Source: Hymenobacter sp. H14-R3
GTDB taxonomy: Bacteria; Bacteroidota; Bacteroidia; Cytophagales; Hymenobacteraceae
Assembly: GCF_030063445.1 (NCBI RefSeq)
Contig: NZ_JASITD010000004.1
Span: 236,660-300,659, forward strand
Direction of reading: 5' to 3'
Length of the DNA stretch: 64,000 nucleotides
Shown: piece by piece, positions 7,947-16,124 of the stretch
Numbering within the stretch: position 1 is the first letter of the stretch
How the letters are laid out: each line of letters starts with the position of its first letter
Notes under the pieces: model-generated
Databases searched by the model: none
Told to the model about the DNA's origin: nothing
Seen by the model: only the letters and a program-made list of their open reading frames with translations
Program-made: the position numbers and the translations under genes

Positions 7947-8749
7947 TGACTGATATAACGACCGCGGCCGAAGTATACACCCTGCTGGGCGACGCGCTCT
8001 GGGATTACCTGCCCATCGAGGAGGGCCGCATTTTGCTGCGCATTGAGCGCTCGGAGGGTGCGCAACGCTATAATGGCATTTACATGAACGACAATGGCAG
8101 CGCAGAAAGCCTAGCCGTGCTGCCCTCCAACAAGAGCAAGGCCGTCGAGCAGCTCTACCAGCTGACGAGCCAGGGGGGCAAAAACCCGTGGAACCTGCTC
8201 TATTTCACCCTGCTGCCGGGGCGGGCCTTCGAGGTCGACTTTATCCGGGACGAGGACGCGGTAAGCTCGCTGGCCTTCTTGACCCGCACCCGCCAGCTGA
8301 GCCGGGCCAAGCGCGAGGCGGCCTATGATGCCTTCATGGAGGCGCAGGCGCAGGCGGGGGCAGGGCGGATTTTCACCAGTATCAGCCAGCGGCTGCCGGC
8401 GCTGGTGGGCGGTTGGCTGCCGGGCTGGCAGCGGCTGGTGGTGCGGGCCCGCCACTGGAACGGGGGCACATTTGAGTTGCGGGGCTTTGCCTACGCCGAC
8501 CTGCCGGATGAGCCGGTGGAGGGCGAACCGTTCAGCGTGGTGCAGGACTGGGACCTCGTCAAGCAGTTTTATGAATTTAACACGAATATTTTTCAGACGC
8601 CCTGGAACACGTTGGCGTGGACGGTGCGGGCGGACGGCACGTACACGCTCGTCTTCGACTGGGACCCAGAAGAAGAGTTGTATAGCCCCCGTCCGCCCGA
8701 CACTATCTTTCCCTATACCCGCCAGGGGCGGTGGCAGGAGCCGGCCTAG
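7946..8749 (+). CDS. YezG-like immunity protein 2a
   Basis: This encodes 267 residues from ATG 7946, which overlaps the effector stop by one base. Two YezG-like halves are visible: MTDITTAAEVYTLLGDALWD with NPWNLLYFTLLPGRAFEVDF, and a C-terminal TPWNTLAWTVRADGTYTLVF. A variable middle section separates them (about residues 105-200, ending FELRGFAYADLP). It should neutralise effector 2. A close tandem copy follows at 8798, and both copies share the same 3' flank (GGAGCCGGCCTAGCGGGTCG). The duplication is therefore a unit of about 852 bp, including the spacer. Confidence 0.75.
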   Translation: MTDITTAAEVYTLLGDALWDYLPIEEGRILLRIERSEGAQRYNGIYMNDNGSAESLAVLPSNKSKAVEQLYQLTSQGGKNPWNLLYFTLLPGRAFEVDFIRDEDAVSSLAFLTRTRQLSRAKREAAYDAFMEAQAQAGAGRIFTSISQRLPALVGGWLPGWQRLVVRARHWNGGTFELRGFAYADLPDEPVEGEPFSVVQDWDLVKQFYEFNTNIFQTPWNTLAWTVRADGTYTLVFDWDPEEELYSPRPPDTIFPYTRQGRWQEPA

Positions 8750-8797
8750 CGGGTCGGAGTACCTTTCAGAAAAACCAGGTTCCGAGAATAACGCTCA

Positions 8798-9619
8798 ATG
8801 ACTGATATAACGACCGCGGCCGAAGTATACACCCTGCTGGGGGATGAACTCTGGGATTACCTGCCCATCGAGGAGGGCCGCATTTTGCTGCGCATCGAGC
8901 GCTCGGAGGGTGCCCAGGGTTACAAAGGCATTTACATGGACGACAATGGCAGCGCGGAAAGCCTGGCCGTGCTGCCCTCCAACAAGAGCAAGGCGGTCGA
9001 GCAGCTCTACCAGCTGACGAGCCAGGGGGGCAAAAACCCGTGGAACCTGCTCTATTTCACCCTGTTGCCCGGGCGGGCCTTCGAGGTCGACTTTCTGCTG
9101 GACGAGGACGCGCGGGCCATGCTCTCCTTTCTGGCGCACTCGCACGGCATGGCGGCCAGGCGGCGGGACGCGGCCTACGCCGCCCTCATGGCCGAGCAGG
9201 CGCGGACGCAGGCGGCGCGGATTTTTACGCAGTGCAGCCAGCGGCTGGCGGCGCTGGGGGCCAGCGAGCAGCCGGGCTGGCAGCGGCTGCTGGTAGAGGC
9301 CAGCCACTGGAACGGGGGCACGTTCGAGCTGCGGGGCTTCGTCTACGCCGCCCCGGTGCCGGGGGCAGCAGGCGAGCCGCCGCAAGAAGCGGGCGAGGCG
9401 TTCAGCGTGGTGCAGGACTGGGAGCTCGTCAAGCAGTTCTACGAGTTCAACACGAATCTGTATCAGCCGATGTGGAACACGTTGGCGTGGACGGTGTGGC
9501 CCGACGGCACGTACACGCTCGTCTTTGACTGGGACACGCAAAAGGAAGTCTACACTAAACGCCCCACCCACCTCGTCTTCCCTTACACCCGCCAGGGGCG
9601 CTGGCAGGAGCCGGCCTAG
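8798..9619 (+). CDS. YezG-like immunity protein 2b (tandem copy)
   Basis: This 273-residue paralog of the preceding gene is nearly identical through the first 100 residues (MTDITTAAEVYTLLGDELWD onward). It is diverged in the middle, where an insertion PVPGAAGEPPQEAGEAF precedes the conserved SVVQDWELVKQFYEFNTN. The C-terminal YezG-like block (MWNTLAWTVWPDGTYTLVF) is conserved. The pattern of constant ends and a changed centre suggests that the centre contacts the toxin. As there is only one adjacent effector, this copy may protect against a foreign variant (orphan immunity) or be redundant. Confidence 0.75.
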   Translation: MTDITTAAEVYTLLGDELWDYLPIEEGRILLRIERSEGAQGYKGIYMDDNGSAESLAVLPSNKSKAVEQLYQLTSQGGKNPWNLLYFTLLPGRAFEVDFLLDEDARAMLSFLAHSHGMAARRRDAAYAALMAEQARTQAARIFTQCSQRLAALGASEQPGWQRLLVEASHWNGGTFELRGFVYAAPVPGAAGEPPQEAGEAFSVVQDWELVKQFYEFNTNLYQPMWNTLAWTVWPDGTYTLVFDWDTQKEVYTKRPTHLVFPYTRQGRWQEPA

Positions 9620-9684
9620 CGGGTCGGTCCGGCCCGGCCCAACGCGGCCGTTTCTTTTGTCGTCTTCTTTTCTCCTGCCTTCCT

Positions 9685-10431
9685 ATGTTTTCGCTGTCTT
9701 CTCTCTACACCCAGCACGCGGCCCGCTCGCTGGAAAAGCTGCTGGCCCTGCAAGCCCTGACCGGCGACCCCGACTTTGACTTCAATCTGGGGGCGGGCAC
9801 GCTCAGCTTCGGGGCCGGGTTCACGTACCCGATGCAGATTCTGGGCACGGTCTCGCGCCAGAGCAGCACCTGGCAGTGGGCCTGGGCCAGCCCCCAGGCG
9901 CTGCCCGCGGCCCTGCTGCTAGCCAGCGAGCAGCTCCAAGAGCTGGGCGCTGCCCGCGGCATCGAGGAGTTCACCAGCCCCCGCTTCGCCATCACGCCCC
10001 CGCCGGCGCCGGCGGGCTCACTGCTGGGTCTGCACCAGCAGTTGGGCTTTGCCGGCCGGCCCGCCGCCCCGCTCGACGGGCACCTGCTGGCGATGGTGGG
10101 GGCGGGCGTGTGCGGGGCAGACGCGTACTACGGGGCCGACTACGGGCCGGGCATCGCCTATGTGCTGCTGCCCAGCGTGCCCGGCGCGGCGGCCCACTGG
10201 GCGCAAGAGCCGGGGCAGCTGGCAGAAGTATTTCGCCGGGTGCTGGCCCTGCCCTACGCGCTGGATGCGCGGGCGGCCTTCAGCGCCTATCTGACGCAGA
10301 AGGGCTACGCGTTGGAAACCGACGGCGGGCTGCGGCTGCGCGGGGTGAAGGGCGAGCGGTGGCTGGCGGCCCGTTTCGATGATGCCGGCCAGCTCACGGA
10401 GCTGGAGCCCGACCAAGAGGAGCCAACCTAG
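9685..10431 (+). CDS. DUF6882-like protein, candidate orphan immunity
   Basis: This 248-residue soluble protein has a GAGTLSFGAGFTYPMQILGTVS segment followed by SSTWQWAWAS. That combination recalls DUF6882 proteins, which share a Gln-x-x-Gly-Thr motif and a Trp-x-Trp-Ala-Trp motif. A second recognisable block is HLLAMVGAGVCGADAYYGADYG. Proteins of this type often sit among contact-dependent immunity genes, but no biochemical role is known to me. It follows two YezG-like genes and precedes another vgrG fragment, and has no adjacent effector of its own. It may be an immunity gene whose toxin was lost, or one that acts on an effector elsewhere. The family call is from memory of the motif. Confidence 0.65.
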   Translation: MFSLSSLYTQHAARSLEKLLALQALTGDPDFDFNLGAGTLSFGAGFTYPMQILGTVSRQSSTWQWAWASPQALPAALLLASEQLQELGAARGIEEFTSPRFAITPPPAPAGSLLGLHQQLGFAGRPAAPLDGHLLAMVGAGVCGADAYYGADYGPGIAYVLLPSVPGAAAHWAQEPGQLAEVFRRVLALPYALDARAAFSAYLTQKGYALETDGGLRLRGVKGERWLAARFDDAGQLTELEPDQEEPT

Positions 10432-10463
10432 CCCAAGAAGCCACCCTGCCCCGGCTGCGGGGG

Positions 10464-11009
10464 CTGGGAAGGGGCAGTTGTTCACGCCGGAGGTGGGCTC
10501 GCAGGTACTGGTGGGCTACGAGCAGGGGCGGGCCGAGTTTCCGGTGGTGCTGGGCAACCTGTTTCACGCCCGCAACCCGGCCGGGGCCAGCTACCGCCAC
10601 GGGCCGGGCGGGGGCGAGGTGAGGGGCCAGCTACAGCCACGGGCCGGGCGGGGGCGAGGTGAAGGGCATCCAGACGCTGGCGGGTAACCGCATTACGTTC
10701 CTGGAGAAGAAGGGGGAGGAAAAGATTGTTATCACCAGCGGCCAGCAGAAGGAGACGGTGCTGGAAATCTCCTTCAAGGGCCAGGGCCGGATTGAAATTA
10801 AGACGGCGGGTGATATCAGCCTGCGCGCGGGCCAGAACGTGCGCATCGAGGCCGGTAAAAAAATGAGTCTGAAAGCCGATGAGCTGACGCTGGAAGCCAA
10901 AACCATTCAGGCGAAGGCCGATTCGACGGTGGAGGTGGGCGCGGCCGGTGCCCAGTTGAAGATGGCGGGCGCTTCCACGCAAATCAAAGGCACTCTCACG
11001 CAAGGATAA
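10464..11009 (+). pseudogene. vgrG 3' fragment (VgrG-C piece 3), frameshifted
   Basis: The segment begins with AGKGQLFTPEVGSQVLVGYEQ and ends ...KGTLTQG, exactly as the full vgrG does. It lacks the hub and the first part of the gp5-like region. A 40-bp tandem duplication (10587-10667) shifts the frame by one, so the needle part (from MKGIQTLAGNRITF at 10659) is read in a different frame from the upstream part. The sequence after the duplication is almost identical to 4019-4368. It ends six bases before effector 3, the same spacing as vgrG to effector 1. It was clearly copied from the first vgrG or its progenitor and is not a working spike gene. Confidence 0.9.
10587..10667 (+). repeat. 40-bp tandem duplication inside vgrG fragment 3
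   Basis: Two adjacent units start GGCCAGCTAC and end GGGGGCGAGGTGA(G/A)GG, with only a couple of differences. They encode the AS/KY-RHGPGGGEV motif. The added 40 bp breaks the reading frame. The sequence is extremely G-rich, a setting prone to slippage. Confidence 0.9.
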
Positions 11010-11015
11010 CCCGCG

Positions 11016-12029
11016 ATGCCTCATACCGATTATGTTGTCAATCTGGCGATAGTGAAGTGCTCGATGGGCACGCTGCCGCTGCCGTTTCTGGTGACGAGCC
11101 AAGTGGTGCACCTGGTCAATAACGTCCTGGCCGTGGCCACGGAGCTGGACCGGGCTCCGCTCGTGAATATTCCGTGCTTTGGCATCTGCCAGCAACTCAC
11201 CAAACTGGCCAGCGGGGTGCCCACGCCTTGTGTGCCGGTGCCCACGGGCTGGAAGGGAGCCAACCCGGCCCGCAAAATTATGGGCCTCAAGCCGCTGCTG
11301 GAAAAGGCCACTTGCCAGTGTGGGCTGGGGGGCACCATCTCGTTCCAGAGTTCGGGCCAGAAGGGGCTGGCCAAGTACCAGACCGGACCCAACTTCACTA
11401 TGCTCCAGGCGGGCCAGAAAGAGCCGGGTAAAAAGGGGGTGTGGACCAAGGAGTTGAACAAGACCCCCCTGGAGCCTGACCACGAATACCTGGTGGACAA
11501 CTACCTCTACTCAACCGACAGCCAGGGGCGGGTGGTGAAAGTGTGCGGCGACCTGGCACAAAAGCAGGAGGAGCGGCGCAACGAGTACCAGCAAAAGGAA
11601 TCGGTGCGCAAGAAGGATGGGCAGGGCAATGTGCATTTTAAGAAGGACAAACGTAAACCTGGTACGAAGCAGCTTAAACTCCAGAATGGCCAGCTAAATA
11701 GTAAGTTTAAGCCCGACAAGCGACAGAAGCAGCAACAGCGCGAGTACATGGACGACGGGGGGCACTTGTTGGCGGCCATGTTCGACGGGGCGGGTGAGCA
11801 GATTAACTATGTGGCCATGGCCAGCACGCTTAATCAAGCCGGAGGGGGATGGTATGATATGGAACAAATATTTAAGAGCGCCTTGGATGGAGACAATCCG
11901 CCGCCAGAATATCCGAAGGAAGTGGAGGTGGAAATTGATATTATTTACGGTGTTGACAAACGCCCAGTAGGTTTTCAGGTAGAGTACTGGATTGATGGAA
12001 TAAACAGAATCGAACGTTTCACTAATTAA
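11016..12029 (+). CDS. T6SS effector 3: DUF4280 PAAR-like + Endonuclea_NS_2-type nuclease
   Basis: This 337-residue effector has a first 90 residues nearly identical to those of effector 1, after which the sequences diverge. The nuclease-type tip has LVDNYLYSTDSQGRVVKVCG, MDDGGHLLAAMFDGAGEQINYVAM (probable catalytic His in GGHL) and YWIDGINR near the end. The linker holds two K-DGQ-N--F-KDKR units, now Lys-rich instead of Pro/Ala-rich. The last 200 bp are AT-rich compared with the 5' end. It follows the broken vgrG fragment 3 by six bases, so any spike loading would have to use the intact VgrG from 2623 or one encoded elsewhere. Confidence 0.85.
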   Translation: MPHTDYVVNLAIVKCSMGTLPLPFLVTSQVVHLVNNVLAVATELDRAPLVNIPCFGICQQLTKLASGVPTPCVPVPTGWKGANPARKIMGLKPLLEKATCQCGLGGTISFQSSGQKGLAKYQTGPNFTMLQAGQKEPGKKGVWTKELNKTPLEPDHEYLVDNYLYSTDSQGRVVKVCGDLAQKQEERRNEYQQKESVRKKDGQGNVHFKKDKRKPGTKQLKLQNGQLNSKFKPDKRQKQQQREYMDDGGHLLAAMFDGAGEQINYVAMASTLNQAGGGWYDMEQIFKSALDGDNPPPEYPKEVEVEIDIIYGVDKRPVGFQVEYWIDGINRIERFTN

Positions 12030-12042
12030 ATTCTTTGCGGTA

Positions 12043-12807
12043 ATGTCAACTATATCTGATTCAGTTTACGATACAATCGGTCAATCAATGGCCGATTGTA
12101 TAGCGGGTGAATGGACGAAAGCAGTGCTCACAATTGAGTATCTACCTAAAAGAAAAAGCTATCAAGGTATTTATTTTACTCTTGAAGGTCAGAAAGAGCA
12201 GCTAGATATTTCCGTGCCCTTCGAGTTGGATGCGGCGTTAGATGAACTTCACGCTACGACCACGGAAGGTGGTTCTAACCGGTGGAACCAATTGCGCTAC
12301 ACGCTATATTCAGATGAGAGTTTCGAGGCAGATTTCATCTGGGATGAGGATAGGGCTGAGGTAATGGCCTATATCAACTCCACGACTGCCGTACCCGAAC
12401 CCCAGCGGGGCGCAGGATTAAAGAATATCAAGCGAATGCAGTTGGCGCGTAAAACCCAGCGCATTTACGAGGCGCTGGCGCTGGCCTTGCTACGTAACGC
12501 TCCCAGCAGCGAATGGCAGCAACTCGTACTCACGCTCACCAAGCCTCCGCTTATCTACGAGGCGTATGCCGAGTATGCCCCCAACCGGCGCGAGGCGCTG
12601 TTATTACTGGGCGAAGCCGAGGCCGTGGAGGCTTTGGTGGAGCTAACAGGCAAAGGCGACCATCTGCGCTGGGAGCGGGCGCAAGTGGTTGTGCAGCCAT
12701 CGGGAGCGTACCAGTTTAGCTTCACCTGGGCCGGGGCGGGCGAGTACAACCTGCCCCGGCTCTACCACCGCGAGGGGCAGGTAACGCCGCCCACGGCGGT
12801 AAGCTGA
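12043..12807 (+). CDS. YezG-like immunity protein for effector 3
   Basis: This 254-residue protein is homologous to the 5389 gene. The C-terminal halves align throughout (MAYINSTTAVPEPQRGAGL, LALALLRNAPSSEWQQLVLT, LLLLGEAEAVEALVELTGKG). The first 80 residues are much less alike, apart from NRWNQLRYTLYSDESFEADF. The 5' 320 bp are AT-rich, continuing the AT-rich end of effector 3. This looks like a toxin tip plus immunity head exchanged as one block. The TGA is followed directly, and in frame, by vgrG-like sequence. Function as immunity is inferred from family and position. Confidence 0.75.
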   Translation: MSTISDSVYDTIGQSMADCIAGEWTKAVLTIEYLPKRKSYQGIYFTLEGQKEQLDISVPFELDAALDELHATTTEGGSNRWNQLRYTLYSDESFEADFIWDEDRAEVMAYINSTTAVPEPQRGAGLKNIKRMQLARKTQRIYEALALALLRNAPSSEWQQLVLTLTKPPLIYEAYAEYAPNRREALLLLGEAEAVEALVELTGKGDHLRWERAQVVVQPSGAYQFSFTWAGAGEYNLPRLYHREGQVTPPTAVS

Positions 12808-13164
12808 CTCTTCCCGCCAGAAGTGGGCAGTCAGGTGCTGGTGGGCTACGAGCAGGGGCGGGCCGAGTTTCCGGTGGTGCTGGGCAACCTGTTTCACGCC
12901 CGCAACCCGCAGGGGGCCAGCTACCGCCACGGGCCGGGCGGGGGCGAAGTGAAGGGCATCCAGACGCTGGCCGGCAACCGCCTCACGTTTCACGACAAGA
13001 AGGGGGAGGAAGAGATTGTTATCACCAGCGGCCACCAGAAGGAGACGGTGCTGGAGGCGGAGGAAGTGCGCAGCACCAGCGGCCAGGTCACGGCCATCAC
13101 GGCCGGCAGCAGCGGGGTGGATGTGAAGGAACCATTCCCATCTGGGTTTCGGGGCGCAACCTGA
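12808..13164 (+). pseudogene. vgrG 3' fragment (VgrG-C piece 4), internally deleted
   Basis: The fragment begins LFPPEVGSQVLVGYEQGRAEF directly after the immunity stop and in the same frame. It follows VgrG to KETVLE and then jumps to AEEVRSTSGQVTAITA, the tail seen in fragment 2. Compared with fragment 2 it lacks 132 bp between two GGTGCTGGA repeats and 21 bp between two GGCCGGC repeats, both in frame. It ends in unrelated sequence (EPFPSGFRGAT). No effector follows. It is a decayed end of the cassette array. Confidence 0.85.
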
Positions 13165-13534
13165 TGCATGCCGCCCACACGGGCCACGAAATGAGGTAGC
13201 GCTAAACGCGGCGTTTGTAGTAGAGGATATTGCCCCGGTGGCGGCCGGGGTGCTTGGCTTCGGAGCGGCTACTGGGGCCATGGCTGGGGCAAAGGCTGGC
13301 GGGCGCGGCTTGCAGCTACCACCTGCTGCCCGAAGCGACCGGCTACTCAGCGTGGTGGCTTGCCAGGCCTAAAAAGTATTTTTGGGATGCGCTGATTAAG
13401 GGGTGCACCTAGCATTCTCTATATTTACCCGCAACTAACTGCGCTTGCCAGGCGTAACGCAGCCAAGCTCAGCGCTTGCCTGGCCTTATTGGCCCCGTGG
13501 CCGCCAGGCCATCCTTAACTTTTCCTGCTTACTT
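13165..13534 (+). other. Gene-free stretch with a possible effector remnant
   Basis: This 370-bp stretch between the last vgrG fragment and tssE has no complete gene. On the plus strand, bases 13200-13371 can be read without a stop as a Gly/Ala-rich peptide (AAFVVEDIAPVAAGVLGFGA, then TGAMAGAKAGGRG) that has no start codon. Glycine-rich segments like this occur in membrane-active or PAAR-linked toxin regions, so it may be a relic of a lost effector. Bases 13372-13534 show nothing beyond the tssE leader. Confidence 0.35.
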
Positions 13535-13960
13535 ATGAGTGCCACCTACTACCAGCTGCCGCTCGACCTCGAAGGCATATTGGAGCGCAAGCGGCTGCCG
13601 CGCTGCTCGGCGCAAGACTCTATCGCGCAGCATCTTTACTTATTGCTGACTACTTACTTTGGCGAGTCGCGCTTCGAACCCGAGTTTGGCTGCCAGGTGT
13701 GGGAGCAGGACTTTGAGGCCATGACCACCATGCGCTGGAAAGACCAGGTGCAACAGTCGATAGACCAGTCCATCCGCGAGTTTGAGCCGCGCCTGGCCCG
13801 GCCCCGGGTGCAGGTAGCGGTGATGGATTTTGAGCTGAAAAACGTGAGCCAGCGCATTCGGCGGCGCCTGGAGGTAACCATCACGGCCGTGCTGCACCGC
13901 ACCCACGAGCCGTTCGACTTCCAGGCCAGCCTGTTCATTGCGCCCCTTTCGGTTGATTAA
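13535..13960 (+). CDS. tssE: TssE baseplate protein (GPW/gp25 family)
   Basis: This 141-residue protein starts at ATG 13535 (MSATYYQLPLDLEGILERKR). It carries the gp25-like pattern: SIAQHLYLLLTTYFGESRFEPEFGCQVWE, then a long basic helix (VQQSIDQSIREFEPRLARPRV) and a final beta section (RRRLEVTITAVLHRTHEPFDF). TssE is the T6SS baseplate wedge protein that starts sheath assembly and binds TssF/TssG. tssF follows 47 bp downstream on the same strand, so they form one unit. No vgrG or effector feature lies between them. Length and motif agree with the family. Confidence 0.9.
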   Translation: MSATYYQLPLDLEGILERKRLPRCSAQDSIAQHLYLLLTTYFGESRFEPEFGCQVWEQDFEAMTTMRWKDQVQQSIDQSIREFEPRLARPRVQVAVMDFELKNVSQRIRRRLEVTITAVLHRTHEPFDFQASLFIAPLSVD

Positions 13961-14007
13961 GCATCCGTCAGTAGCTTGCCAGTATTCTCCCTTTTTTACT
14001 CCACCGC

Positions 14008-15903
14008 GTGCTTCCTCCGCTACCCTTTTCCGTCACTGCCCCTTCCGATTTTACCAAGGCCAGTGTCAAGAGCCGCCTCACCCGCCAGGCCGCCGAGCTG
14101 TGGGGCTACGGCGAGGGCGACCTCGATGCCTTCGACCCCCTGGTGAACCTGCTGCTGGAGTCCTGCGCCGTCGAGTTTGAGAAAATCGGGCAGGCGCTGC
14201 ACAACACCCAGTACCGGCTCATCGAGCGCCTGGCCACGCTGCTCAACCCCGAGGTGATTGATGCCCCGCGCCCGGCCCACGCCGTGCTGCAAGCCCGCGC
14301 CCGCGAAGCGGTGGTAACCCTGCCCAGCGATGCCCAGTTTGTGTTTGAGCCGCCCACCGTGGGGCGCCAGTCGGCAGGCCAGTCGCTGTTTTTTTCGCCC
14401 CTGCAAGCCACGCGCCTCGTGGGTGGGGCAGTGCAGTGCCTCGCCACCGATGCTGCTGTGTGGCAGGTAGAAGCCGGGGGCCAGAAGCGCCTGGTGGCCC
14501 AGGCCGTTGCCCCTGCTCCGGCCGTGCATCGCCGCCTCTGGGTAGGCGTGCAGCTGCCCGCTGAAGCCTTGGATTTGAACGAGTTAACTTTTTATTTCGA
14601 TTGGCTCAACGAGCCTCGCCGGGCCAGCTACCAGGCCTTTTTGCCCGGCGAGCAGTGGCTGCTGGGTGGAGTAGAGCTCGTGCCCCAGCCCGGCCTGCCC
14701 GCGCCCGCGCCGCTGGCCGGTAGCCTGGCGGGCGAGCTCAATGGGGAATATGATTTTCTGCGGCGCATTGAGCAGCAGGTACATGCGCTCTACGCACCCT
14801 CGTTTGTGCAGGTGGCCGCGCCGGCCGGGGCCCTGCCCACCTACGTGCCCCGCCCGTACCCCGACGAGCTGGCCGCCGCCTTCAGCAACCCCGCCACCGA
14901 GCTCCAAGCGCTCTCGCAACCCCTCACCTGGCTCGAAGTGCGCTTTGCCCATGCGCTGCCGCCCGAGGCGTTCGACCAGCTTACCTGCGCGCTCAACTGC
15001 TTTCCGGCCCTCAACCGGCGACTGCACAAGGTGCTGTTTCGCTTGCAGCCGGCTCTCAACCTGTTTCCGCTGGTGAGCGAAGAGCCGTTTTTGGCCGTGC
15101 GCGACGTGTATAGCCTCAGCAACGTGCTCTACCGCTCTACCACGCTCAGCGACCTAACCGACGGTGCTACTGATACTTACACGTTGCGCACTCACGGCGT
15201 AGGTCGCTTCGATACCCGCACCGGCCGCGAGGCCCTGCGTGAGCTGCTGGAGCTACTGCGCGATGAGAGCCGCGCCTTCACGGCGGCCGGCACCGACTTC
15301 GTGGGCACCATCCTGCGCGAGCTCGACCAGAATATGGCCCGCCTCGAAGAGCGCCTTGACCGCCAGCGGGCCGCCGAGCAGCCGGTACCCTACCTGCTGC
15401 TGCGCCCCCAGGATGTGAACGACAGCGTGTACCTCGAATACTGGTCGAGCAACGGCGCGGCGGCCAACCGCCTGCCCGCCGGCAGCCTGCTGCGCGTGCA
15501 CGATGGTCACTACGTAGACGAGGTGCGCCTGCTCACCACCACCAGCGGCGGCCGCGAGCGCCCCCGCCCCGAAGAGCGCACCCACTCCCTGCGGTGCAAC
15601 CTATTGGCCCGCAATAGGTTAGTAACCCTGGCCGATATCAAAGCTGCTTGTTGGGCCGAGCTGGGCACCCAGCTGGCCGAGGTGCAGGTGGAGAAAGGCT
15701 TCCAAACCGGCGCTACGCCCACGGCGGGTTTCGTGCGCTGCATTCGGGTGCAGCTCACGCCCGCCGTGCCCACCCGCCTGAGTGCGCCTGAGTGGCAGCG
15801 CGCCGCCCAGGAGCTGCACACGGTGCTATCGGGCCAGTCGGCGCTCAACCTACCGTATGAGGTGGTGGTGACGCCGCCCCGGGACAACGTATTGGTTATG
15901 TGA
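14008..15903 (+). CDS. tssF: TssF baseplate protein
   Basis: This 631-residue protein begins MLPPLPFSVTAPSDFTKASV. The N-terminal block (LWGYGEGDLDAFDPLVNLLL, FEKIGQALHNTQYRLIERLA) and the LNPEVIDAPRPAHAVLQARA segment are typical of Bacteroidota TssF. A central FDWLNEPRRASYQAFLPGEQW and a C-terminal RNRLVTLADIKAACWAELG (a phage baseplate J-like element) also fit. TssF, with TssE, TssG and TssK, makes the baseplate wedge around VgrG. tssG, normally the next gene, is absent; instead a terminator hairpin follows at once. Codon use matches the machinery genes. Confidence 0.9.
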   Translation: MLPPLPFSVTAPSDFTKASVKSRLTRQAAELWGYGEGDLDAFDPLVNLLLESCAVEFEKIGQALHNTQYRLIERLATLLNPEVIDAPRPAHAVLQARAREAVVTLPSDAQFVFEPPTVGRQSAGQSLFFSPLQATRLVGGAVQCLATDAAVWQVEAGGQKRLVAQAVAPAPAVHRRLWVGVQLPAEALDLNELTFYFDWLNEPRRASYQAFLPGEQWLLGGVELVPQPGLPAPAPLAGSLAGELNGEYDFLRRIEQQVHALYAPSFVQVAAPAGALPTYVPRPYPDELAAAFSNPATELQALSQPLTWLEVRFAHALPPEAFDQLTCALNCFPALNRRLHKVLFRLQPALNLFPLVSEEPFLAVRDVYSLSNVLYRSTTLSDLTDGATDTYTLRTHGVGRFDTRTGREALRELLELLRDESRAFTAAGTDFVGTILRELDQNMARLEERLDRQRAAEQPVPYLLLRPQDVNDSVYLEYWSSNGAAANRLPAGSLLRVHDGHYVDEVRLLTTTSGGRERPRPEERTHSLRCNLLARNRLVTLADIKAACWAELGTQLAEVQVEKGFQTGATPTAGFVRCIRVQLTPAVPTRLSAPEWQRAAQELHTVLSGQSALNLPYEVVVTPPRDNVLVM

Positions 15904-15910
15904 GCAAAAT

Positions 15911-15943
15911 AGAAGAGCCAGCCACATTGGGGCTGGCTCTTCT
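15911..15943. terminator. Hairpin terminator after tssF
   Basis: Perfect 13-bp arms (AGAAGAGCCAGCC and GGCTGGCTCTTCT) surround a seven-base loop, eight bases after the tssF stop. It lies between the convergent tssF and clpV genes. The following 16000-16085 contains a repeat-like stretch (ATCCCCTTTCCGGAGAGGGG) often seen between genes in related genomes. Confidence 0.75.
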
Positions 15944-16124
15944 CTTGGTTTCAGCTGCTAAGCAGTGCGTCAGAAGTAGCGAGGTAGTCGTTCTAACGAA
16001 GTGCCCCTCCGAAAAGGAAAAGGGGAGCTATGCGCTCGCGCAAAGCCGGTATCCCCTTTCCGGAGAGGGGGCAGGGGGTGAGACGCAACGCGGAGGGCAA
16101 TAAACGCTTGCGTACTAGCAGTTG

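Noticed and set aside
15990..16090. TCCCCTTTCCGGAGAGGGGGC stretch considered as a regulatory site
   Set aside because: It looks like a generic intergenic repeat fragment in a convergent spacer, where no promoter is needed.
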